Positions 1 through 5,909 of a stretch of DNA of 5,909 nt are shown here, piece by piece. Each line of letters opens with the position of its first letter. The first letter of the stretch is position 1. The DNA lies in contig LJTS01000187.1 of the NCBI GenBank assembly GCA_001304425.1, positions 1 to 5,909 of the forward strand, in the 5' to 3' direction. The position numbers and the translations under genes were made by a program. Source of the stretch: Betaproteobacteria bacterium SG8_40. Lineage in GTDB: Bacteria > Pseudomonadota > Gammaproteobacteria > Burkholderiales > Eutrophovitaceae. The notes below the pieces were generated by a model, which saw only the letters and a list, made by a program, of their open reading frames with translations, was not told where the DNA came from and did no database searches.

Positions 1-1150
1 AGGTTCTCACGTCGGTCGTTGCCGCGCTGGCAAAGTATTCCGGACGGCTTCCGGCAACGGTCAGGTGGCTTTCGGACAGCGTGGTGACCAGCGGGTGGTC
101 GGTGTCGATCACGCATCCCTCGGACTGGAAGCCCGAATAACGGACCTTGAACTCGATGCCGGCGAGGCGCGGTTCGGCTGCCGCAATACTGTCGAGTTGG
201 CGCTCGATGTCGTTTTGCACCTTGTCCGTGGCGGTGTCCGGGTAGAAGCCACAGCGCAGATCCATCACGCAGCGGGTTGCAATCGACGACGCCCATTCAC
301 CCCCGCGTATCTTGCCTAAATTGAACTTTACGGGCGTATCCAGGTGGGCAAACGCGGGATGGCGATTCTGCGGCCGGTTCCATTCGTCGGCCAGCGGCTT
401 CAGCCCGTTCCAAAGCGCAAATGCGGCTTCGATGGCGCTCAGGCCATCCGCGTCGTTGAGGACATGGGCAGGTTTGCCGGTTACTTCGACCTGCAGCCAC
501 ATGACGCCCATCTGGGCCGACATGATTGTTTCCTGAAAGGGTTCCGGTATCACCGCCGCGTCCGCAGCATAACCGCGGTGCAGGCAGGCAAGTGCGCCAT
601 TGCCGGTGCACTCCTCCTCGACAACCGATTGCAGAAACACAGGGGCAGCGGGCTGCAACCCGAGGCTCGCGAGTGCGCGAAAGGCGCTGACGTAAGCGGC
701 GATGCCTGCCTTCATGTCGCCGCTACCGCGACCGTATAGCCGGTCCCCCTGAATGGAAGGTTTGAACGGCGGTGTGCTCCAAAGCTCCTCTGCGCCAACC
801 GGCACGACGTCGATATGGCCATTCAGAATCAGTGAATTCCCGGTCGGATTCCTCGGTTTGTGGGTAGCGACGATGTTGTCGTGGTTGTACCAATGCCCCA
901 CCGCAGGTGAGTAGCCTGGCAACTTGCTCAACTCGTCATCCTCGACTTCGAAACGGTCAACCAGCAGGCCCATTCCGCGGAACAGGCCCTCCATGAAGTC
1001 CTGTGCCGGGCCTTCGTCGCCGAGCAGGCTGGGAAAGCCGACCAGGACTTCTGTCAGTGACACGAGGCCGTCCCCGCCTGCATCGACTGCTGCGAGAATA
1101 TCTTTCTCGACCGAGGCGTCGAGTGCTTGCGCAACTGGTATTTTCGTCAT
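1..1150 (-). CDS. M20 family metallo-deacylase (ArgE/DapE type), C-terminus cut by window edge
   Basis: This is a zinc-dependent hydrolase of the M20 family, cytoplasmic, which cleaves amide bonds such as those of N-acyl amino acids. The 383 visible codons are open from ATG 1150-1148 to the left edge. Metal-site motifs in order are NGHIDVVP (His112, Asp114), GRGSGDMKAG (bridging Asp145), VVEEECTGNG (residues 176-185, catalytic-base and ligand glutamates) and PEP (Glu203). The lid/dimerisation domain starts near residue 213. The usual last metal-ligand His would lie beyond the edge; family members run about 420-430 residues, so roughly 40 are missing. The start is supported by AAGGA 7 nt upstream. 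It lies 170 bp downstream of the acyl-CoA ligase on the same strand, so co-transcription is possible. The family is clear but the substrate is not: ArgE, DapE, carbamoyl- or formyl-amide hydrolase activities all occur in it. Confidence 0.9.
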   Translation of the reverse strand, partial: MTKIPVAQALDASVEKDILAAVDAGGDGLVSLTEVLVGFPSLLGDEGPAQDFMEGLFRGMGLLVDRFEVEDDELSKLPGYSPAVGHWYNHDNIVATHKPRNPTGNSLILNGHIDVVPVGAEELWSTPPFKPSIQGDRLYGRGSGDMKAGIAAYVSAFRALASLGLQPAAPVFLQSVVEEECTGNGALACLHRGYAADAAVIPEPFQETIMSAQMGVMWLQVEVTGKPAHVLNDADGLSAIEAAFALWNGLKPLADEWNRPQNRHPAFAHLDTPVKFNLGKIRGGEWASSIATRCVMDLRCGFYPDTATDKVQNDIERQLDSIAAAEPRLAGIEFKVRYSGFQSEGCVIDTDHPLVTTLSESHLTVAGSRPEYFASAATTDVRT

Positions 1151-1157
1151 TGCGGTG

Positions 1158-1162
1158 TCCTT
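1158..1162 (-). promoter_or_regulatory. Ribosome binding site of the M20 deacylase
   Basis: AAGGA on the minus strand lies 7 nt before ATG 1150-1148. It is a good Shine-Dalgarno match and supports this start for the M20 gene, whose protein then begins with a normal N-terminal helix ahead of the first metal-site motif. Confidence 0.7.
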
Positions 1163-1320
1163 TGCTATTGCGGGTTTCCGGTCATTGCGCTTCCGGAGCC
1201 TTCCAGTCAGGTCGGGTCAAACTGTCCTTTCGAAACGAGTCGGCATCTCGGGGCCTGTTCGCCTGTGCTGGTTTCGGGAGTAGCGCCACCGCACTGTGGT
1301 TTGGCTGCCGGCATCTGCCG

Positions 1321-3033
1321 TCAGGCTTCGTCTTTTTCGTCGCTCGATCGAGCCTGTCGCCGGGCAGAGCCTGCGTCCTGCCACTCCTTTTCCTGAAGCG
1401 TGCGCCACTGGATCTTGCCCGTCGCCGAGCGCGGCAGTGTGCCGGCAAACTCGACGATGCGTGGAATTTTGTAAGCTGCCATATGCGCGCGCGACCAGGC
1501 GATGATTTCTTCGGCGGTGATGCGGCCTCTGGCCTCATCGGTCGGAACCACAACCGCCTTGACCGTTTCTCCTCGACGCTCGTCAGGCGATGAGATGACA
1601 GCGACTTCCTTGATCTGCGGGTGCTTGTAAAGAGTGGCTTCCAGTTCCGCCGGCCACACCTTGTATCCGGCGGCGTTGATCATTCGCTTGAGCCGGTCGG
1701 CGATGTAAAAAAAACCGTCTTCATCGTAACGCCCGAGGTCGCCCGTCCGGAAGAAACGCCGGCCATCGATTTCGAGGAACGATTCCTTGTTGGCTTCGTC
1801 GCGTTGCCAGTAGCCTTGCATGAGTTGCGGCCCGCTGGAGACGATTTCACCGGTTTCATTCGGGCCAAGTTCCTTCAGTGTTTGCGGATCGATCACGGTC
1901 GACAGGGTGTCGAACGTCGGTATGCCCAGGCATTGTTTGCGCAGATCGTGGTGCGGATTCATGTGTGTCTGTGAAATCGTCTCCGTCATTCCATAACCTT
2001 CCATGTAGCGGATGCCGCAGCGTTCGTACAGTTTCTGGGCAACCGCTTCGGGCATCGAACTGCCGCCGCCGAAAATGTTCTGAAGCGAGCCCAGGGCGCG
2101 CGTTTGTGTTGACGGGTGTGCCAGCAGGTCTACTACCATGGTTGGTACATTTGCCCAATGGGTGCAGCCGTATCGTTCGATCATGTAACCGGCAACCTCC
2201 GGATCCCAGCGCGGCAGTATTGCTATAGTTGCGCCGGCATAGATCGGCGCGTTCAAGCTGTGCTGCATTCCGGTTACGTGGAACATCGGTGCCGTTGCCA
2301 ACGACACCGAGTCCGCCGTCACGCCCTCCCATAGCGCCGCGCCCACTACAGTTGTCATGATGCTGTGGTGCGTGTGCATGCACCCTTTCGGTTTGCCGGT
2401 TGTGCCGGACGTATACAGTATCGCAGCGAGATCGTCCGGTTGTGCGGCTGGCGGCTGCGGCGCACATTGTGCGCCGAGCGCGTCCATCCACGTGACGACG
2501 CCGGATTGGGTCGCGCTCATGCGCTGTTCGGTGACGAAGACCGGCACCGTGACGTCGGAGTCGCCGGGCAGATAGTCCGCGTAGCTTGCAACGATCAGGT
2601 GCTCAACCGTGTTTCCAACGAGTTGCCGGAAGTGCTTGTACACTTCCTGACCGATAAGTGCGGTGCTTGCGCCGCTATCCGCCAAATAGTGCACCAGTTC
2701 CTCGGTCACGTTCATCGGGCTGACGGGAACGACAACCGCGTCGGCCCGCAATATGGCGTAGTAAGCGATCGCGAACTGGGGGCAGTTCTGCATGTCCAGC
2801 AGCACCCGGTCGCCTTTGCGAACGCCGCATTCCTGCTGAAGGTATCCGGCAAGCGCCTCTACTTCCAGCTTGAGCCGCGCGTAGCTCAGTTTGCTGTCAT
2901 AGAAGATCAGGGCGGCCTTGTGGGGATACCGGGCTGCCGAGACATCAAGATTGAACCCCAGTGTCGTGGCTGGCGGCGTGAGGTGCCACGACAGATGCCT
3001 TGGCCAATTGTTCAGATGCCTTTCCTGCGTCAT
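1321..3033 (-). CDS. AMP-forming acyl-CoA ligase (long-chain fatty acid-CoA ligase-like), intact
   Basis: This 570-residue class I adenylate-forming enzyme activates a carboxylic acid with ATP to an acyl-adenylate and transfers it to CoA. All core motifs are present: P-loop LYTSGTTGKPKG (206-217), FHVTG (251-255), YGMTET (347-352), ribose-binding Asp432 in RTGDLG, hinge DRLKRMI (446-452), GYKVWPAELE (456-465) and catalytic Lys540 in ATGKIQWR. The length is normal and there is no signal peptide or membrane segment. The last 20 or so residues are a charged tail. ATG 3033-3031 has only a weak GAGA-type ribosome site, and it overlaps the stop of the upstream broken paralogue (ATGA), so translational coupling is likely ancestral. 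The M20 deacylase follows 170 bp downstream. The chain length or aromatic nature of the substrate cannot be read from the sequence; benzoate-type or medium-chain acids are possible. Confidence 0.93.
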   Translation of the reverse strand: MTQERHLNNWPRHLSWHLTPPATTLGFNLDVSAARYPHKAALIFYDSKLSYARLKLEVEALAGYLQQECGVRKGDRVLLDMQNCPQFAIAYYAILRADAVVVPVSPMNVTEELVHYLADSGASTALIGQEVYKHFRQLVGNTVEHLIVASYADYLPGDSDVTVPVFVTEQRMSATQSGVVTWMDALGAQCAPQPPAAQPDDLAAILYTSGTTGKPKGCMHTHHSIMTTVVGAALWEGVTADSVSLATAPMFHVTGMQHSLNAPIYAGATIAILPRWDPEVAGYMIERYGCTHWANVPTMVVDLLAHPSTQTRALGSLQNIFGGGSSMPEAVAQKLYERCGIRYMEGYGMTETISQTHMNPHHDLRKQCLGIPTFDTLSTVIDPQTLKELGPNETGEIVSSGPQLMQGYWQRDEANKESFLEIDGRRFFRTGDLGRYDEDGFFYIADRLKRMINAAGYKVWPAELEATLYKHPQIKEVAVISSPDERRGETVKAVVVPTDEARGRITAEEIIAWSRAHMAAYKIPRIVEFAGTLPRSATGKIQWRTLQEKEWQDAGSARRQARSSDEKDEA

Positions 3034-3860
3034 GTCTGTGCTTTCTCGGTTTTTCTGTTTTCGCGTTTCTGTAACGGGCGCCAGTGGATTGTTCCGGTGG
3101 CCCGTCCTGGCAGGCTTCGGGCGAACTCTACGTTATGCCTGACCTTATCGGCTGCAATGTGATTTTGCGCCAGGCCAACGATGCCGGGCGCTTCGATCCG
3201 GGCACCATTCCCGCTATCGGACACGAACAGCGCTTCGACCATGTCTCCACGCCACGCGTGTTGCGAGGCGATCAGGCGCGCGTCACGGATGTGCGGGTGA
3301 AAACAGGGTATCGATGACCTCCGCTGGCACTGCTTGAAGCCTGACACATTGATCTTGCGCTTCGACCGGCCCAACCGGGAAAAACAACCCCCATCGTCAG
3401 AATAACCGAGATTCTCGGTCCGGAAAAATCGCCCGTCGTCGGGTCCGCTGAACGCTGGGGAAGCGGCACCGGGATTCGGTGTTGCAAACCGGCATCCCCG
3501 GCGCATTGTGGGTTCGGGTTCCGGGGCGGGTTGAGTTACGAGGAGGGAAGAGACGCCTCCGCCAATCCATGCCCTTCCGCACAAGACACCCCGGCCAGGA
3601 CTTTCAAGAGCCGCGCGCCGGATTGCGGCAGGGCGGCCCCGCCTTCACCAATGATTCCCGGTGGAGAGAAGAAAGGCCGCAGTGGCGTAAGTGCGCACCA
3701 GCGAGCAAGCCGATAGCCATTTTGCAGACGAACGCCCGCGCGCCAGCCCGCTGGCATGGAATTGCCGGCGCGGCACGCCAGTGTGGCAAGACTCGAATCG
3801 TTTTGCTCCCTCCGGGATTCCTCCGCCTGCACTCTGCGAATTCCAGCGCGGTCGAGGCTT
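3030..3860 (-). pseudogene. Decayed paralogue of the adjacent acyl-CoA ligase (C-terminal half)
   Basis: Three minus-strand frames in succession match the intact ligase from about residue 262 to 550. Frame A (about 3850-3658) has VLPHW (intact ILPRW), KMAIGLLAG (TMVVDLLAH) and GLSSLHR (ALGSLQN). Frame B (from 3658) has IIGEGGAALPQ and AEGHGLAEAS (intact MEGYGMTETI). It then meets TAA at 3538-3536, after which LNPPRNPNPQC still aligns with intact MNPHHDLRKQC. About 40 codons are missing near 3480-3490. Frame C (to stop 3032-3030) has DDGRFFRTENLG, INVSGFK, HPHIRDA, HNVEFARSLP and RATGTIHWR. Bases 3330-3301 are out of register but read VPAEVIDTLF in the next frame. The ribose-binding Asp is Asn (codon 3413-3411) and the catalytic Lys is Thr (codon 3092-3090). 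The first half is absent and the 5' limit is approximate. An active ligase is excluded. A short protein from frame C (GTG/ATG starts near 3584-3500) is conceivable but unlikely. Confidence 0.87.
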
Positions 3861-3861
3861 G

Positions 3862-3867
3862 TATACT
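3862..3867 (+). promoter_or_regulatory. Candidate sigma-70 -10 element for the SDR-dadA arm
   Basis: TATACT matches the -10 consensus at 5 of 6 bases and lies 40 bp before the SDR start, which would give a leader of about 35 nt. The best -35 at 16-bp spacing, ATTCCA (3840-3845), is poor (3 of 6). The call therefore rests on the -10 and on position, at the boundary of the decayed ligase remnant. No operator palindrome was recognised next to it. Confidence 0.4.
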
Positions 3868-3894
3868 CGCTGTTTGCATTCGAACCAATCTGAA

Positions 3895-3900
3895 AGAGGA
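3895..3900 (+). promoter_or_regulatory. Ribosome binding site of the SDR gene
   Basis: AGAGGA ends 7 nt before ATG 3908-3910. It decides the start: the same frame stays open upstream to about 3479, but that extension overlaps the ligase remnant and has no SDR homology, while the protein from 3908 begins exactly as SDR enzymes do. Confidence 0.75.
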
Positions 3901-3907
3901 ACCGGAC

Positions 3908-4666
3908 ATGAACGGAAAATTTCTCGATGGCAAGACAGCAGTCGTCACCGGTGGCAGCCGCGGCCTTGGGCGTGCGATGGCGCTGGCTCTCGGCGGAGCC
4001 GGTGCCAGGCTTGCACTGGTCGGCCGTGACCAGGAGAAACTTGCCGAAACACAAGCTCTCGCGAAGGACGCGGGCGTTGAGTCGGAAATCTATATCTGTG
4101 ACGTGCGCGAAGAGTCCCAGGTGTCGAAGCTGGAGCAGGAGGTCAAACAGCGTTTCGGCAACGTGCATATCCTGATCAACAATGCCGGCACGGCAGTTCG
4201 CAAGAACCTTGTTGATTTCAGCATGGATGAATGGCGCACGGTGATCGATACCAACCTCACAGGCGTGTTCCTCGCCTCGCGAGCATTCGTTCCGCATATG
4301 CGGGCAAACAAATGGGGGCGCATCATCAACATAACTTCAATCATGGCGCGCGTTGGCAGCGCCGGCCGGGCGGCTTACTGCGCCACCAAGTCCGGTGTGC
4401 TCGCAATCACCAAGTCGATGGCACTGGAGCACGTCGGCGAAGGCATCAACGTCGTCGCAATCAGTCCGGGCTTCTATGCAACCGATCTGACCGCGCCGCT
4501 GCGAGCAGACGCGGAAAAGAACGCCGGAATCATGGATGCCGTGCCTGCGCACCGTTGGGGTGAACCGAAAGAGATTGGCGATATCGCGTTGTTCCTGTGT
4601 TCCGATGGCGCCTCGTTCATCACCGGAACCGATATTCTTTCCGATGGCGGCTGGGTTGCCCAGTAA
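3908..4666 (+). CDS. Classical short-chain dehydrogenase/reductase (FabG / gluconate 5-dehydrogenase-like)
   Basis: This 252-residue cytoplasmic NAD(P)-dependent oxidoreductase interconverts a hydroxyl and a carbonyl group. The Rossmann fold starts with TGGSRGLG (14-21). Asp65 in CDV contacts adenine and NNAG is at 91-94. The catalytic tetrad is Asn116, Ser144, Tyr157 and Lys161 (YCATK), and SPGFYATD (186-193) follows. The end, ITGTDILSDGGW, is typical of tetrameric classical SDRs. Gly39-Arg40 after the second strand suggests NADP(H), as in VGRD-type members, but this is an inference. Length is normal for the family (about 250). The substrate cannot be fixed: 3-oxoacyl, sugar-acid and hydroxy-acid dehydrogenases all look like this. 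It is the first gene of the rightward arm, diverges from the ligase arm, and is followed after 42 bp by dadA with no visible terminator, so the two are probably co-transcribed. Confidence 0.94.
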   Translation: MNGKFLDGKTAVVTGGSRGLGRAMALALGGAGARLALVGRDQEKLAETQALAKDAGVESEIYICDVREESQVSKLEQEVKQRFGNVHILINNAGTAVRKNLVDFSMDEWRTVIDTNLTGVFLASRAFVPHMRANKWGRIINITSIMARVGSAGRAAYCATKSGVLAITKSMALEHVGEGINVVAISPGFYATDLTAPLRADAEKNAGIMDAVPAHRWGEPKEIGDIALFLCSDGASFITGTDILSDGGWVAQ

Positions 4667-4708
4667 GCTGCACCCTGTGAAGGCGCTCCTGAACCAGACA
4701 GGTAATCA

Positions 4709-5909
4709 ATGAAAGTTCTCGTACTGGGTGCCGGGGTGGTGGGCGTGACGAGTGCGTGGTATCTCGCCAGCGCAGGCCACGAAGTGACCGTGGTCGACAG
4801 GGAGTCTGCCGCGGGCATGGAAACGAGCTATGCCAATGGCGGCCAGATCTCGGTCAGCCAGGCAGAGCCGTGGTCCAATCCCGGGGCTCCGGCGAAGATT
4901 ATCAAGTGGCTGGGACGCGAGGATGCGCCGTTGTTGTTTCGCTTGCGCGCGGACAGGCGGCAGTGGTCATGGGGACTGAGGTTCCTGCTCGAATGCCTGC
5001 CATGGCGTACGCGCGCGAACACGCTGTGCATTTTGCGCCTGGCAATTGACAGCCGTGCCCGATTGCAGGCGTTGCGTCGTGATACCGGAATTGAATACGA
5101 TCACCTGGAGAAAGGCATTCTCCAGGTTCACACCGACGAGAAGGAATTCGACGCAGCCCGCGCGCGTCTGGGCGTATTGCTGTCGCATGGATTGGCGGTC
5201 TCGGCACGTACGCCCATGGAGGCGCTGGCGATTGAGCCCGCGCTGCAACAGTCCCGGGTGCGAATCGTAGGCGCTACCTACGCGGCTGACGACGAGTCGG
5301 GAGACGCTTGCTTGTTCAGCCAGCGCCTCGCCGGGCTTGCCGCGAGCCATGGGGTGACGTTCGGATTCAACGTAGAAGCAGATCGTTTGCTGGCCGAGGG
5401 CGATGCGATCCGCGGTGTTGAAGTTCGTGTGGGCGGACGCAGGGAGGTTCTCAGCGCCGACGCCTATCTCGTTTCGATGGCGAGTTACAGCCCTTTTATT
5501 CTTTCGCCGGTCGGGATCAACGTGCCGGTTTACCCGGTGAAGGGCTATTCGGTTACCGCACCGGTTGCCGACCCGGCGGCCGCCCCGAGCGTTTGCATTA
5601 CCGACGAAAGCGGAAAAATCGCAATGTCACGGCTCGGCGAGCGACTGCGCATGGCGGGCACCGCGGAAATTTCCGGTTACGATGCCTCGATCAGCGAGGC
5701 GCGTTGCGCCGGGATCGTCAACCGGGTGAAGCAGTTATTTCCCGGTGCCGTGGATTTCGGCAAGCTCGACAACTGGGCAGGGCTTCGCCCCGCGACACCA
5801 TCCAACGTACCCCTGATTGGCCGAACACGTTATTCGAACCTGTACCTGAACACCGGCCACGGGACGTTGGGCTGGACGCTGTCCTGCGCGTCGGGGGCGG
5901 CTATTGCAG
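4709..5909 (+). CDS. dadA: D-amino acid dehydrogenase (DadA family), C-terminus cut by window edge
   Basis: This FAD-dependent flavoprotein of the DAO/glycine oxidase superfamily deaminates D-amino acids oxidatively to 2-oxo acids and ammonia, passing electrons to the membrane quinone chain. The 400 visible residues begin with the dinucleotide fold GAGVVG (7-12), with acidic Asp30 at the end of the second strand. DadA hallmarks follow: YANGGQIS (41-48), SNPGAP (56-61), VYPVKGYS (274-281), WAGLRPATP (356-364) and NTGHGTLGWT (381-390). Family members are about 415-435 residues, so only the last 20-30 are missing. The AGG-type ribosome site (AGGT, 4700-4703) before ATG 4709-4711 is weak, but the start gives the canonical flavin-fold N-terminus. 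It follows the SDR gene by 42 bp. No alanine racemase (dadX) is seen in the window, so it may be a specialised paralogue rather than the housekeeping alanine-catabolic dadA; this is inference. Confidence 0.92.
   Translation, partial: MKVLVLGAGVVGVTSAWYLASAGHEVTVVDRESAAGMETSYANGGQISVSQAEPWSNPGAPAKIIKWLGREDAPLLFRLRADRRQWSWGLRFLLECLPWRTRANTLCILRLAIDSRARLQALRRDTGIEYDHLEKGILQVHTDEKEFDAARARLGVLLSHGLAVSARTPMEALAIEPALQQSRVRIVGATYAADDESGDACLFSQRLAGLAASHGVTFGFNVEADRLLAEGDAIRGVEVRVGGRREVLSADAYLVSMASYSPFILSPVGINVPVYPVKGYSVTAPVADPAAAPSVCITDESGKIAMSRLGERLRMAGTAEISGYDASISEARCAGIVNRVKQLFPGAVDFGKLDNWAGLRPATPSNVPLIGRTRYSNLYLNTGHGTLGWTLSCASGAAIA

Noticed and set aside
1215..1220. TTGACC on the minus strand as a -35 box for the M20 gene
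   Set aside because: It is a good -35 match, but no acceptable -10 lies 16-18 bp downstream (the sequence there is GC-rich, around TCCGGA).
1309..1320. CGGC-ATCT-GCCG inverted repeat just past the ligase stop as a terminator
   Set aside because: The stem is only 4 bp, with no extension and no T-run on either strand.
1856..2491. 211-codon minus-strand open frame
   Set aside because: It is an alternative frame of the ligase gene; all conserved ligase motifs are in the other frame.
3130..3160. TTGCAG / CATAAC on the minus strand as a promoter for the intact ligase
   Set aside because: Spacing is only about 15 bp, the -35 matches 3 of 6, and the bases are explained as remnant coding sequence.
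2365..3162. 265-codon plus-strand open frame
   Set aside because: It is antisense to the well-supported intact ligase and shows no recognisable motif; a shadow of the coding strand.
3479..3907. Upstream in-frame extension of the SDR gene (would give 395 residues)
   Set aside because: The extra 143 residues have no SDR character, overlap the ligase remnant on the other strand, and the good ribosome site lies before ATG 3908.
3859..4297. Upstream part of the minus-strand open frame that ends at 3536
   Set aside because: Antisense to the SDR gene and without ligase homology; only its last 40 or so codons (3658-3539) belong to the pseudogene.

Overview
The window is 5.9 kb of dense bacterial DNA that looks moderately GC-rich by eye, with families typical of Proteobacteria. 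The style of the ligase, the M20 deacylase and DadA suggests a betaproteobacterium (Burkholderiales-like). That is an impression from protein style, not a search result. No RNA genes, CRISPR arrays, insertion sequences or phage genes were seen.

Layout: two arms diverge from about 3.86-3.91 kb. The leftward arm (minus strand) holds a broken acyl-CoA ligase copy (about 3860-3030), then an intact AMP-forming acyl-CoA ligase (3033-1321), a 170-bp gap with nothing recognisable, and an M20 ArgE/DapE-type deacylase that runs off the left edge (1150 to <1). The rightward arm (plus strand) holds a classical short-chain dehydrogenase/reductase (3908-4666) and, 42 bp later, a DadA-type D-amino acid dehydrogenase that runs off the right edge (4709 to >5909).

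The main finding is in the apparent gap between 3033 and 3908. Read across three minus-strand frames, it is the decayed second half of a paralogue of the neighbouring ligase. It has frameshifts, an in-frame stop in the register that matches the family, an internal deletion of about 40 codons, a ten-codon frame excursion, and substitutions of the catalytic lysine and the ribose-binding aspartate. Its stop codon still overlaps the start of the intact ligase (ATGA), so the two were probably tandem, translationally coupled genes. The SDR gene and its likely promoter lie where the lost first half would have been.

Taken together, a hydrolase that splits amide-type bonds, a ligase that activates carboxylic acids to CoA thioesters, an SDR oxidoreductase and a D-amino acid dehydrogenase suggest a catabolic island, for example for N-acyl or otherwise amide-linked amino acid derivatives. 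This pathway is inferred from gene content only. No novel defence or mobile system is visible.
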